From positions 1 to 34,033 of the forward strand of contig JAFGBW010000048.1 of assembly GCA_016932965.1 (NCBI GenBank): a DNA stretch of 34,033 bases, written 5' to 3'. Source of the stretch: Candidatus Auribacterota bacterium. Lineage in GTDB: Bacteria > Auribacterota > JAFGBW01. Position 1 is the first letter of the stretch, and every line of letters starts with the position of its first letter. Below the pieces are notes generated by a model. It was not told the DNA's origin and ran no database searches. It saw only the letters and a program-made list of their open reading frames with translations. The translations under genes and the position numbers were made by a program. Positions 8,913 through 19,400 of the stretch are shown here, one piece after another.

Positions 8913-9105
8913 TTCATCAATCATTTCTTCAGTTAGCTCTCTGTCCATGGGATACATTCATCTGAAACGGGGGGCGCAGTTGTATCAGAAACCTGCATGG
9001 GAATGATCTCATGCCGGAGGATTTTTTTCATCTTGTCATAGGCTGATTATTTTCATATTCTCACTGGCTAAATCTTAAATCATTTTAATTAACTCAAAAA
9101 GGATT

Positions 9106-10275
9106 ATGGAAATGGGTGGAGATTATTTATTTACTTCAGAATCAGTTTCCAGAGGTCATCCGGACAAGGTGGCCGATCAGATTTCTGATGCAGTTTTAGA
9201 CGCGATGATTGAACAGGACCCGGATTCCAGGGTGGCCTGCGAAACTCTTGTTACAACAGGTCTAGTTGTGGTGGCCGGGGAAATCACTTCCCGTGCTCAG
9301 GTGGATTTTCAGAAACTCGTCAGAAAGACGATAAGAGAGATCGGATATACGGATGCTGCGATGGGTTTTGATTATAAAACCTGCGCTGTCGTGAACACGG
9401 TCGGGAAACAGTCGCCTGATATTTCTCAAGGGGTCACGGCCACTGCCAGTCATGAACAGGGGGCAGGAGATCAGGGAATGATGTTCGGATTTGCCTGCGA
9501 TGAAACACCCGAACTCATGCCTCTCCCGATTTTACTGGCTCATCGTCTTGTGGCAAGATTAGCACAGGCACGTGAAAGAAAAGAGATGCTTTTCCTGCGG
9601 CCGGATGGGAAATCTCAAGTCACGGTGGAATATAAGGCTGGCAAGCCGTTCCGGATTCATACCGTGGTTGTTTCGACACAGCATGATGACGTGGTTCCCT
9701 ATAAGAAACTCCGTGAAGAAGTGATAGCTAAAATCATTAAAAAAGTGATTCCGGCAAAGCTGCTGGATAAAAATACCGTCTATCATGTCAATCCAACGGG
9801 ACGATTTGTGGTCGGCGGTCCTATGGGGGATTGCGGTCTGACAGGAAGAAAGATAATCGTGGATACTTATGGCGGCATGGGAAGACATGGCGGCGGAGCT
9901 TTTTCAGGAAAAGATCCAAGCAAAGTGGACCGCAGTGCCGCTTATATGGCCCGGTATGTCGCGAAAAATATTGTGGCGGCGAAACTGGCCAAACGTTGTG
10001 AAATCCAGATATCCTATGCCATAGGTGTGGCCAAACCGGTTTCTGTGCTGGTGGATTCTTTTGGAACCGGGATTCTCGATAATGAAAAACTGGCTGAGTT
10101 GGTGATCAAGCATTTTGATTTAAGACCGGCGGCCATTATTCAAAAACTCGGATTAAAGAAACCCGTTTATTGCGAGACAGCCTATCATGGACATTTCGGC
10201 AGGTCTCAGTTTTCCTGGGAGAAAACCGACATGGCAAACGTGTTGGCCCAGGGTGCAAAGAAGATGAAAAAATAA
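9106..10275 (+). CDS. metK: S-adenosylmethionine synthetase
   Basis: MetK makes S-adenosylmethionine from methionine and ATP in the cytoplasm. The protein has 389 residues, the usual length. Diagnostic motifs are intact: [16 protein letters not shown] near the N-terminus, [10 protein letters not shown] for the ATP site, and [19 protein letters not shown] for the phosphate loop. Two starts are close: ATG 9106, and ATG 9112, which is better spaced from the AAAGG at about 9098. The gene ends at a strong terminator, so it is probably monocistronic. I saw no SAM-responsive riboswitch in the 266-base leader. Confidence 0.98.
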   Translation: MEMGGDYLFTSESVSRGHPDKVADQISDAVLDAMIEQDPDSRVACETLVTTGLVVVAGEITSRAQVDFQKLVRKTIREIGYTDAAMGFDYKTCAVVNTVGKQSPDISQGVTATASHEQGAGDQGMMFGFACDETPELMPLPILLAHRLVARLAQARERKEMLFLRPDGKSQVTVEYKAGKPFRIHTVVVSTQHDDVVPYKKLREEVIAKIIKKVIPAKLLDKNTVYHVNPTGRFVVGGPMGDCGLTGRKIIVDTYGGMGRHGGGAFSGKDPSKVDRSAAYMARYVAKNIVAAKLAKRCEIQISYAIGVAKPVSVLVDSFGTGILDNEKLAELVIKHFDLRPAAIIQKLGLKKPVYCETAYHGHFGRSQFSWEKTDMANVLAQGAKKMKK

Positions 10276-10302
10276 ACGGTTTTCTCCGTCTGATAGAACC
10301 TC

Positions 10303-10330
10303 AAGGCGGGGGATTTACCCGCCTTTTCTT
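10303..10330 (+). terminator. Rho-independent terminator of metK
   Basis: AAGGCGGG (10303-10310) and CCCGCCTT (10318-10325) form a perfect 8-bp GC-rich stem with a 7-base loop, followed by TTCTT. It begins 28 bases after the metK stop. Confidence 0.85.
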
Positions 10331-10455
10331 GTGTTATCGGATAAAGTAAAAGAAACTGGTTCACCAAGAAGGACATACAAATAAAATGGTGAAATAGCAG
10401 GTCAAGATCCATTTCTTTTCATGCTTTTTACGTCCTTCATGGAACATATTCAACC

Positions 10456-12459
10456 ATGAAAATCGAAATCAATCCCATAAAAATATTTAACTGGCTGAAA
10501 ACACTTGTCATCGGAGGGGCCAGAAATCCCTTTGATGCAGGAATTTTTCAAAAAATTTCCCTCATTGCTTTTTTTGCCTGGGTCGGTTTGGGTGCAGACA
10601 GCCTTTCCTCATGCTGTTACGGTCCTGCCGAGGCATTCATTTCTTTAAAAAATCACCCTTATCTTTCTATTTTTGTCGCATTGGCTACGGCCTTTACCAT
10701 TTTTGTGATCAGCGCCAGTTATTCGCAGATCATAGAGTTGTTTCCCAGCGGCGGAGGAGGATATCTGGTGGCGAGCAAGCTGCTTTCCCCTACTTTCGGC
10801 ATGATATCCGGATGCGCTTTACTGATAGACTATGTGTTGACGATTGCGATCTCCATTGCCAGCGGAGCGGATGCATTATTCAGTTTTCTCCCCCCTGAAT
10901 GGATTCAATATAAACTGGCTTTTGCAGCCATCGGGGTGCTGATATTAATTTTGCTAAATCTGCGTGGGGTGAAAGAATCCGTCAGTATTTTAGCCCCTGT
11001 TTTTCTTATCTTTGTGCTGACTCACCTTTTTTTGATTCTTTACGCAGTCATCACCCATTTGTTGGACCTGCCCAAAGTCGCTGCCAATGTCACGTATGAC
11101 GTCACAAGTGCTTACTCGGAAATAGGCATCATCGGAATGTTTGTCCTGATATTACGGGCGTACAGCATGGGTGCTGGAACGTATACAGGAATCGAGGCGG
11201 TCAGTAATGCCATGTCGATTCTTCGAGAGCCCAGGGTGGAAACAGGAAAGCGAACCATGAAGTACATGGCCATTTCCTTGTCCGTTGCAGTGATCGGACT
11301 CATGTTTGCTTACTTTCTTTATGAGGTAGTTCCGTGTGAAGGAAAAACACTGAACGCGGTTGTTCTTGAAGCCATGACAGCGAATTGGGGTGAAAATATC
11401 AGCCGGATTTTTATTTCTGTTACCCTGATTTCTGAAGCGGCTATCCTGTTTGTTGCGGCGCAAACCGGTTTTCTGGGAGGTCCCAGGGTGTTGGCCAACA
11501 TGGCCTTGGACAAATGGTTTCCCACTCGTTTTGCCCTGCTGAGCGACAGGCTCATGACCAAGAACGGGATTTTTATGATGGGGATTTCCGCTTTGATACT
11601 GCTTTTCTTTACACGAGGTTCGGTTCAACTTCTGGTCGTGCTGTACAGTATCAGCGTGTTCATTACTTTTATTTTGTCTCAGCTTGGAATGGTCCGGCAC
11701 TGGTGGATAACCAGGGTGAAAGTGGAGCAATGGAAGAAAAAATTATTCATCAATGGCATTGGCTTGGTACTGACGATTTTTATTCTCATTTCAATGATCA
11801 TAGCCAAATTCCAGGAGGGGGGATGGATCACTCTTTTCATCACGGTCCTGCTTATTTTGGCTGTCGTAGTTATCAAGAATCATTATAAACGTGTGGCGAA
11901 AATGTTGGAGAGGCTTGATAGTCTGGTTCAGGTCTCAAAAACACCTGAAGGAGGAATCCCCGGCCGTCAAATTGAAGCTGCCGTTCCTGAATGTGAGCCA
12001 AAAGCAAAAACAGCGATATTGCTGGTCAATGGGTACAACGGATTGGGTCTTCATACTCTATTCAGTGTCATTCGTCTGTTCGGAAATACGTTTAAGAATT
12101 TTGTCTTTTTACAGGTTGGAGTCATTGATGCCGGGGTATTCAAAGGAGCGGCTGAACTGCAGCGTCTTCAAATCAAAGTAAAAAAAGAAGTCGACGCTTA
12201 TGTCAATTTTATGCGCAGCCACGGATATCCTTCAGAAGGGTATCTGGCCATTGGAACCGATGTGGTTGAAGAAACCGTCAAAATGGCCCCTCAAATCGTG
12301 GAGCGTTTCCCTCAAGCCATTTTTTTCGGAGGCCAGCTTATTTTTCAGGAATATTCCATCCTCTCCGCGTGGCTGGATAACTATCTTGTTTTTGCCATGC
12401 AGCGCCGTTTTTATTATCAGGGGGTTCCATTTGTGATTTTGCCTGTCCGGGTGATTTAA
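10456..12459 (+). CDS. APC-superfamily permease, KimA/YdaO-like (probable potassium or amino-acid uptake)
   Basis: The protein has 667 residues. The first 460 or so form an APC-fold membrane domain with about twelve helices. Family-like segments are WVGLGADSLSSCCYGPAEA in helix 1, YSQIIELFPSGGGGYLVAS in helix 2-3, LLIDYVLTIAISIASGADAL, and EGGWITLFITVLLI near the end of the membrane part. These match KimA-type proton-coupled potassium importers (B. subtilis KimA is about 600 residues) better than ordinary amino-acid permeases. The last 150 or so residues form a soluble alpha/beta domain beginning KAKTAILLVNGYNGLG, as in KimA. I saw no c-di-AMP riboswitch in the leader. The gene stands alone between the metK terminator and obgE. 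Potassium as substrate is inferred. Confidence 0.82.
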   Translation: MKIEINPIKIFNWLKTLVIGGARNPFDAGIFQKISLIAFFAWVGLGADSLSSCCYGPAEAFISLKNHPYLSIFVALATAFTIFVISASYSQIIELFPSGGGGYLVASKLLSPTFGMISGCALLIDYVLTIAISIASGADALFSFLPPEWIQYKLAFAAIGVLILILLNLRGVKESVSILAPVFLIFVLTHLFLILYAVITHLLDLPKVAANVTYDVTSAYSEIGIIGMFVLILRAYSMGAGTYTGIEAVSNAMSILREPRVETGKRTMKYMAISLSVAVIGLMFAYFLYEVVPCEGKTLNAVVLEAMTANWGENISRIFISVTLISEAAILFVAAQTGFLGGPRVLANMALDKWFPTRFALLSDRLMTKNGIFMMGISALILLFFTRGSVQLLVVLYSISVFITFILSQLGMVRHWWITRVKVEQWKKKLFINGIGLVLTIFILISMIIAKFQEGGWITLFITVLLILAVVVIKNHYKRVAKMLERLDSLVQVSKTPEGGIPGRQIEAAVPECEPKAKTAILLVNGYNGLGLHTLFSVIRLFGNTFKNFVFLQVGVIDAGVFKGAAELQRLQIKVKKEVDAYVNFMRSHGYPSEGYLAIGTDVVEETVKMAPQIVERFPQAIFFGGQLIFQEYSILSAWLDNYLVFAMQRRFYYQGVPFVILPVRVI

Positions 12460-12467
12460 TAAAAGGG

Positions 12468-12532
12468 AATTAAGAATTCGAAAAGAGATTTTTCAGCTCA
12501 TTATTGTAATGATTCATTCTCAATTCTTAATT
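12468..12532. repeat. Inverted repeat between permease gene and obgE
   Basis: AATTAAGAATT (12468-12478) and AATTCTTAATT (12522-12532) are perfect 11-bp inverted copies separated by 43 bases. They could form an A+T-rich hairpin after the permease stop, but no T-run follows, so termination is uncertain. Confidence 0.4.
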
Positions 12533-12546
12533 AAGCAAAGCGAATC

Positions 12547-13554
12547 ATGTTCATAGACACAGCGAATGTTTTTATCAAGTCTGGCCACGGGGGGAGAGGA
12601 TGCCTGTCCTTTCACAGGGAGAAATACATGCCTAAAGGAGGGCCGGACGGCGGTGATGGAGGCAAAGGGGGCAGCGTTATTTTTATCGGCGATTCCGGTT
12701 TAAACACGCTTTCTAAATTCCGCTATTCCCCTAAACTCATTGCGGAAAACGGACAACCGGGTGAAGGCAATCAGTGTTCCGGGAAAAAGGGGAAAGATTG
12801 TAAAGTCACTGTTCCCTGCGGTACGCTGGTTAGGAATGCCCAAACCGGAGAACTCATATGTGATATATTGGCGCATGATGAAGAAGTGGTTGTGGCTGAA
12901 GGAGGGGACGGAGGACGTGGCAATCAGCATTTTGCGACCGCCAGAAATCAGTCTCCGCATCGTACAGAGCCAGGATGGCCGGGAGTCGGATTCAAAGCTG
13001 TGTTGGAATTGAAAGTCATGGCTGATGTGGGCCTTGTCGGGTTTCCAAATGCGGGGAAATCTTCTCTTTTGGCTGCTGTTTCAAAGGCCCATCCTAAAAT
13101 AGCGGATTATGCTTTCACCACACTTCATCCGAATTTAGGTGTCATCAATATGAGTGATTATAGGAGTATTGTGATGGCTGATATCCCCGGACTCATTGAA
13201 CATGCGTCGGAAGGCAAGGGACTAGGAATCCAGTTTTTAAAACATGTGGAACGGACCCGTGTGCTTTTATTTGTTATCGATGTTTCCTTTTATGCGTCGG
13301 TACCTCCCGGGGATGCATATCGTATCCTTTCAAAGGAAATTCATGAATTCGGTCATGACATCGAAGGTAAAAATAAGCTGATCGCTGCTAATAAAATGGA
13401 TCTGGATCCGGATAAGACTCAATTGAAGGATTTTCTCTCCCAACTTCCTGACCGGGAGCGAAAAAACGTTTTCCCTATTTCAGCTGCGACAAAACAAGGG
13501 TTGAAGCCTCTCATCCAAGCCCTGGATAAATTGCTGTTTGCGGTGCCTGAATGA
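12547..13554 (+). CDS. obgE: Obg/CgtA GTPase
   Basis: Obg is an essential GTPase associated with the 50S ribosomal subunit and stress control. The protein has 335 residues. The glycine-rich Obg fold is at residues 1-157, with GGPDGGDGGKGGSV and EGGDGGRGNQHF. The G domain has G1 GFPNAGKSS, G2 FTTL, G3 DIPGL, G4 NKMD and G5 ISA. It ends soon after the G domain, so the optional C-terminal OCT domain is absent, as in many shorter Obg proteins. Its stop overlaps the start of the following transporter gene by four bases (ATGA). Confidence 0.97.
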   Translation: MFIDTANVFIKSGHGGRGCLSFHREKYMPKGGPDGGDGGKGGSVIFIGDSGLNTLSKFRYSPKLIAENGQPGEGNQCSGKKGKDCKVTVPCGTLVRNAQTGELICDILAHDEEVVVAEGGDGGRGNQHFATARNQSPHRTEPGWPGVGFKAVLELKVMADVGLVGFPNAGKSSLLAAVSKAHPKIADYAFTTLHPNLGVINMSDYRSIVMADIPGLIEHASEGKGLGIQFLKHVERTRVLLFVIDVSFYASVPPGDAYRILSKEIHEFGHDIEGKNKLIAANKMDLDPDKTQLKDFLSQLPDRERKNVFPISAATKQGLKPLIQALDKLLFAVPE

Positions 13555-14894
13555 CTCATTCTGTGTCTGATGAAAGACTTCAAATCAGAAATGCCAGAAA
13601 AAATTTCATTGCCATGGCAGCGACCTATTTCTGCAGCGTCTTCAATGATAATTTTTTTAAACAATCTGTGCTTTTACTGGCCGTAAGCGCAGGAAGAAAT
13701 GATGCTCAAGGTTTAGCCACCATGATTTTTACTCTGCCATACCTGATCGTAACGGCTCCGGCTGGATGGCTTGCAGACCGCTTTTCCAAGAGGAATGTGG
13801 TTATCTGTGTGAAAGTACTTGAACTCATCGCCATGATTATAGGAGCGTTGGGAATGCTTTTATTGAAACCCGGCGATTCGTTGTCCTCTTTCAGCTGGCT
13901 TCTGATTTTAACCATGCTGGCACTCATGGGAATCCATGCTTCTCTTTTCAGCCCGTCTTTAAACGGATCCATCCCGGAGCTTTATCCTGAATCATACGTG
14001 ACCCAGGCTAACGGGATTGTGAAGCTGGTTTGTACATTGGCGATCTTATGCGGCATTGCTTTAGCCGGATTTGCATTGGATTCTCAATCAACGTCCGCAA
14101 TCATCACATGGTTTCAGCATATTTTTCCTGCACCTGTAGGACAGTGCGTGGTGGCATTGACTGTTTTGAGCGTGGCGGTTTTTGGTTTGCTTGTGAGTTT
14201 TGGTGTCCCTAAAAGAAAAGCAGCCGGAACCCGGGATTCTTTTCCCTGGTTCGGTCCTGTCAATACGGTCCGGGATCTTTTGAAAATACGCGAAGATAGT
14301 TTACTGCATATCAGCGTCTGGGCTAATACCTTTTTCTGGTTTATGGGATCCCTCATGGTTCTTATAATCAATGAAATGGGGCCGATGCAATTCAATCTGA
14401 ATAAAACCTCCACCAGTGTTCTGGTGGTGGCTGAAATGCTGGGAGTGGGTGTCGGGGCGCTTTTGGCTGCCCGTTTCGCCAAAGGAGAAAAATGGTACCG
14501 GGTCCTGCTTCCCACCCTTTTCATGATGACGCTTTTTTTATTACTCATGTCCTGTATTATTTATATGCCTTCGTTTAAGTTCCGGGAGTTTTCATTCCAG
14601 GTTATGGTTCTTTTTTTGTTGCTGGTTTTGTTTGGCGTTTGCAGCGGATTATATCTGATCCCCCTGGAATCCTTTATTCAGATTCGCCCTTCAGCGGATC
14701 AGAAGGGAAAAGTGATAGCGGCATCCAATTTTGCCGCATTGATGGGTGTTTTTGTTGCCGGACCCCTGTATTGGATTCTGGCCAAATTGAACTTAAAGCC
14801 CACGCAGAGTTTCATGGTTTTGGCGGGTATCTCCGGTCTTTATGGGTGGAAACTTTTTTTATCTTTGAAACGGGCCGGGCTTACCCATAAATAG
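13551..14894 (+). CDS. MFS transporter, lysophospholipid transporter LplT-like
   Basis: The protein has 447 residues and about twelve membrane helices. The N-terminal FNDNFFKQ, the A-type loop AGWLADRFSKRNVV after helix 2, and GIHASLFSPSLNGSIPELYP followed by QANGIVKL closely follow the LplT pattern, including the domain fused to Aas acyltransferases. Those proteins flip lysophospholipids across the inner membrane. No acyltransferase domain is attached here. The start overlaps the obgE stop (ATGA), giving translational coupling. A general MFS exporter remains possible. Confidence 0.8.
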   Translation: MTHSVSDERLQIRNARKNFIAMAATYFCSVFNDNFFKQSVLLLAVSAGRNDAQGLATMIFTLPYLIVTAPAGWLADRFSKRNVVICVKVLELIAMIIGALGMLLLKPGDSLSSFSWLLILTMLALMGIHASLFSPSLNGSIPELYPESYVTQANGIVKLVCTLAILCGIALAGFALDSQSTSAIITWFQHIFPAPVGQCVVALTVLSVAVFGLLVSFGVPKRKAAGTRDSFPWFGPVNTVRDLLKIREDSLLHISVWANTFFWFMGSLMVLIINEMGPMQFNLNKTSTSVLVVAEMLGVGVGALLAARFAKGEKWYRVLLPTLFMMTLFLLLMSCIIYMPSFKFREFSFQVMVLFLLLVLFGVCSGLYLIPLESFIQIRPSADQKGKVIAASNFAALMGVFVAGPLYWILAKLNLKPTQSFMVLAGISGLYGWKLFLSLKRAGLTHK

Positions 14895-15047
14895 GCCTAG
14901 GTGCCAGGATGTGATATGGGAAATCATTACCAAGATAACGGCGTGTCATAGCCGCAATCCAATCAGTGGATTGATCATGCCAGGGATGAGGAGCTTGAAA
15001 TTTTTTTATGTCCTATAGTCCATTTCAGTGTTAATTTTATATCCACC

Positions 15048-16223
15048 ATGAATCCGAAAACAAAACTGACTTTCATTTGTCCGAGATACCTTACCGTTCA
15101 AGCGGGTGGAGCCGAGACTTATTGCCGGATGCTGGCTGAAAAATGCGCCCAATCCGGATATGCGGTTGAGCTCCTGGCTTCCTGTGCGACGGACCCTCAA
15201 ACTTGGAAAAATGAAGGTAAGGAACGGGCTTTTGAAAAGAGAGACGTTTCAGTCAGGCTTTTCCAGGCCAATACCAGGAAGAACCCTTCCCGTTTCCATG
15301 AACTGGAAGTAAGAATCGCTGAAGGGGACACGCTTTCTCAAGAGGAGGAGGCTGTCTGGCTGGAAAACAGCCTCAATTCTGATTCCATGATGGAATACAT
15401 CCAAAACAGCCAATCTGATTATTTTATTTTCATGCCGTATCTTTTCGGGATCATCATCAACGGTGTGAAAATTCATCCTGAAAAATCCGTTTTGATCCCG
15501 TGTCTTCATCCTGAAAATTTTTCCCGTCTTGATTGTATAAGAAATCTTTTTAAACAGGTTCCAAAAATACTTTTCAATTCCCCTCCGGAAATGGAACTGG
15601 CTCAGGAGCTTTATAATCTGCCGGATGAGAAATGTTTTTTTGTGTCTGTTGGATTTGACGGGGCTCTTGCCCACGACCCGGACAGGTTCAGGAAGAAATA
15701 CGGATTGAAGAGGCCCTTTATCACTTATGCCGGCCGGAGAGAAGGCGGTAAGAATTTCCCTCTGCTTTTGGAGATGGTACGGCTATATCAAAAGATGTAT
15801 CCGCATACTTTGGATTTTGTCACATTCGGATCAGGTCATGTGGAAATGCTTTCACAAGACCAGGGCCGGATTCATGATTTGGGATTTCTTTCCGAGGAGG
15901 ATAAATTCGATTGTTACAGCGGTGCGCTTTTTAACTGCCAGCCTTCCAGAAATGAATCCTTTTCCATCATCATCATGGAAAGCTGGCTTTGTGAGGTCCC
16001 GGTTTTAGTCAGTCAACATGGAGCAGTCACTTCTTACTGGACCCGGCTTTCAAAAGGCGGTTTTATTTTCAACGATTATTTCGAATTCGAACAAATCCTT
16101 GTGTACGGGCTTTCTCATCCTGATAGGCTGAAAGAAATGGGCAAGAATGGGAAAATTTTCGTAGAAAATAATTTCACCTGGAAGATCATCCTGGGCCGGT
16201 TCCGGGAAGCTTTGGGAATCTGA
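15048..16223 (+). CDS. GT4 family glycosyltransferase
   Basis: The protein has 391 residues in the GT-B fold. The N-terminal domain starts KLTFICPRYLTVQAGGAETY, with the glycine-rich acceptor loop of GT4. The C-terminal domain has ITYAGRREGGKNFPLLLE and then QPSRNESFSIIIMESW, which contains the E-x7-E motif that binds the sugar nucleotide. No membrane helix is seen. The acceptor is unknown. It could act in lipopolysaccharide or another envelope glycan together with the other glycosyltransferases of the window. The Shine-Dalgarno sequence is weak. It is separated from its neighbours by about 150 and 230 bases. Confidence 0.88.
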   Translation: MNPKTKLTFICPRYLTVQAGGAETYCRMLAEKCAQSGYAVELLASCATDPQTWKNEGKERAFEKRDVSVRLFQANTRKNPSRFHELEVRIAEGDTLSQEEEAVWLENSLNSDSMMEYIQNSQSDYFIFMPYLFGIIINGVKIHPEKSVLIPCLHPENFSRLDCIRNLFKQVPKILFNSPPEMELAQELYNLPDEKCFFVSVGFDGALAHDPDRFRKKYGLKRPFITYAGRREGGKNFPLLLEMVRLYQKMYPHTLDFVTFGSGHVEMLSQDQGRIHDLGFLSEEDKFDCYSGALFNCQPSRNESFSIIIMESWLCEVPVLVSQHGAVTSYWTRLSKGGFIFNDYFEFEQILVYGLSHPDRLKEMGKNGKIFVENNFTWKIILGRFREALGI

Positions 16224-16451
16224 ATTCGTCCGTCTTAAGACCCCCTTTATTTACACTGGTGTTAGGCCGTTTTATGGGCACCAATCTTTATCATCCTGTT
16301 TTAGCCGGCTTTCTTGATGTATCAACAATCGTTTCCATTTTTCTCTTGTTATGATCAGGGCATTAAAAATCACAAGCCATCTTGACTTTTTATTAGTTTT
16401 GGAGTAATAAAATATAACGAAAAGGATTAACATAATAAATAGTATAGCAAT

Positions 16452-19400
16452 ATGTTAAAACACTTAATACTAGTCATTTTCTTGTTTTATTTTGATGAGG
16501 AACCGTGTGTTAAAAAGCAGGTCCCCATCATTCAGAAGATATTCGGCTCAGATATAGATGCGGTTTCTTTTTGTTACGATTCCCTTGCCCCGCGCTCAAG
16601 GATAAAAGAACTTCCCAGCCATTCACGTTTTACTGCTGAAGAGTTGAAGGCGCATCAGGAAACTCCTATTGTGAATGCCATTCAGGAGAAAGCAAGGAAT
16701 GCTGTAGCCAGGTATTGCACTCCAGGCCATATGGGGGTACTTTATCCCGGAATAACAGCAGGGCTGCTTAAAGCGATTGAACCGGTACTGGCTTATGATT
16801 TTTCTGTTTCTATACAACATGCGGATGATCTGGTGCATCCGTCCACGTATATTCGCAGATCTGAGAAATTAATGGCGAATGCCTTTGGCGCGGACCGTTC
16901 TTCGATGCTGACCGGTGAAAGGAATCAGGCCAATCAGCTGGCTATGCGTAGCTATCTGCATGAGGGAGATGAGGTTCTGGTAGGGGGGATTGAAGTCGGG
17001 ACCATGATTTTGGATGGATTGGCGGAATTAAATGTCCGGCCGACACTGATCCCGACACCAAGAGATGCGGACGGGAAGCTCACTTTGAGTCCTGATGCCC
17101 AGACCATCATAGACATGATCGAACAGGCTGCAGTAAAAGCCAGAGAGACCCTGAAGCATTTAAAGAAGGAAAGAAAACACGTGATCCCTCTTACCGGATA
17201 CAAGGCTTTCATGCCCCGCGCTCTTATTTTATGTCAGCCTTCTTCTTATGGAACGGCCATAGTGGGACTGAAAAAAATCGTTCAAAAAGCTCATGAACAT
17301 GGGATGGTCGTCCATATTCAGGAAAGGGGAACCCCTTATCATTTTCATGATGATTTTCCTGAATCCGGAGTTGATGCCGGAGCCGATTTTGTTGTCCAGC
17401 CTTTTAGCGGGATCGTTCCCGGTTTTTTACAGGCCAGCGTGATACACCGGAATTTGAAATTTCTGTTCGAAGAAGATGCCTGGGCCACATTCAACCATAT
17501 TGTGGAGGTCACTGAATTGAGCGGGAATAAGTTGAGAGCCGCCAACAGGTATTTTAAGAACACATTAAAAATGTTTGATGAAATCAGTCGTCTGGAAAAA
17601 GATATCTCTGAAGTAGACCATGCAGGGGAAATAGCCAGAGTGACAGAAAGGATAAAGAATACAATGGATCGGATTGTCGGTTTGGTACCGGAGTCCGACC
17701 AGGGTTGGGTGCACTCTTCATTAAACGAGCTGTTTTCTTTTCAGGGTAAATCCGAGCAGATATTCAACCAGATAAAAGCCAGTTTTGTGTCCACCAGTTT
17801 TTCTTATGTTTCTCTGTGTGTCATGGATGATATCCGGAAATCGCTTGTGATGAACGGAAATAAATTTTTACAGGATGTCTTGGAAACCCGGAATCATTCG
17901 ATCAAGGTATTCAACCAGACTCTCATACAGGAGGTCCAAACCAGTTGTCAAACCGAATGGAGATCAAGCCTGACAAGTGAACCTACGCTATCTGAATTGG
18001 ACCGGGCTCAGAAAATAGCTGGAATAAAGCTTCATCCTGAAACTGCTCAAACAACAGGGTCGGATCCTTTCAAAATCAGCATCCGTTTTAATCAAAATCC
18101 AAACGGCTGGACAGCAAGAGCCATGCAGGAACGGCTCAAAAGGGATCCACAATGGAGAGTGATCGTGCAGGGGGCGAATCTTTCAACTTTGGCTTGTATC
18201 ATCAATCCTAGATATGCCTTGACAGATGAGATTCCTGATGTCATGAAACATATCATCCATATTACCCTGACTGAGAAGCCTACGAGTATTTTTATGGGTA
18301 AACCTGATGAGGCAGTGCTTCAAACACTTGTTCAGATACCTGGTTATGAAGAAAGGGTGATAGACGCTATTCCGTCCCCGGAAAAAAGACAGATGGCCAT
18401 GACTAATTTCGAAACCAATCTTCATTGGGATCATGTAGTACGTCTTTCCTGTTCAAAACTCATAGAGGAACCAGACCCTGATACTCGTTTTGTCTTAGCT
18501 GAAGACGTCATCATTCCTTATTTAGGAACCAATGCCATTTTCTTGCGCGGAACTGTTGTTGATGTATCCTTCAGAGGGTTTTTGAAAACCCTTTCCCAGG
18601 AAAGCGTGGATTATGTTTCTTATTTTAATATTTCCGGAATGTATCGCCGGGCGGGGAGAGAACCTTCGATGATGGTCATTCCACAGAAGAAAGAGGGGGA
18701 TAAATGGAAAACCGATGAGGCTTTTTCCGGAGGAGAGGGGCATGATCAATCTCTTCCTGAGATTGAAGAGAGATTGAAACCGGGAACAGAGGCCTATAGA
18801 AGGGCCCAACTGGAAGAACCGACGATCAGTCATTATCTGGAACAGGCGAAACTTTTTTCGCAAGATAAACGGACTACAGACCTGTATATGCCTGTCGCAG
18901 AGGCAGGTATTCCTTCCTATTTTGATTCCCCTTTTTTACAGAAGTTGAGTGAGCCAGTGACATACGATATGCCGTATAATTTTGATCCGCAGATCCCTTT
19001 TTTTATTGAAAAATCCCGTAAAGCACTGGCCAGATTAGTCGGTGCTGCGGATGCCTATTTTGTTCCGCAAGGGAGCACTCAATCCAATCAAATTGTCATG
19101 CAGTCTTATTTAAGATCAGGGGACAGGGTCATGCTGACCAGTAATTATCATCGTTCCATCGCCGGAGTGTTGAGCACGTTTAATTTGAAACCACCGATTT
19201 TGATCGATACGAAAAAGACAACGATCGAGGAAGGTTTTGTGGATGTCGGAGCCTCCTCTGAAGACATGATCTCAGCCATCCGTCAGGAGGTGGAACAGTC
19301 AAAAATCATGGCCCGCAGGGCAGGGGATGAAACAAATTATCAGGCGTTCATGCCCCGGGCCATTATCATCACAGCCCCTACTTATTATGGTTCCAGTCCT

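Noticed and set aside
8840-9105. Possible SAM riboswitch ahead of metK
   Set aside because: I could not find the conserved helices or core of a SAM-I or SAM-II riboswitch, only the short operator-like inverted repeat.
10331-10455. Possible c-di-AMP (ydaO) riboswitch ahead of the KimA-like gene
   Set aside because: The leader is only about 125 bases and lacks the recognisable conserved blocks.
11152-11730. Minus-strand frame of 192 codons opposite the permease
   Set aside because: It is antisense to a well-supported membrane protein gene, and its His/Asn/Arg-rich product looks like no real protein.
14955-14973. Hairpin CAATCCA/TGGATTG after the MFS gene
   Set aside because: A short stem with no T-run; not convincing as a terminator, and no RNA gene is seen.
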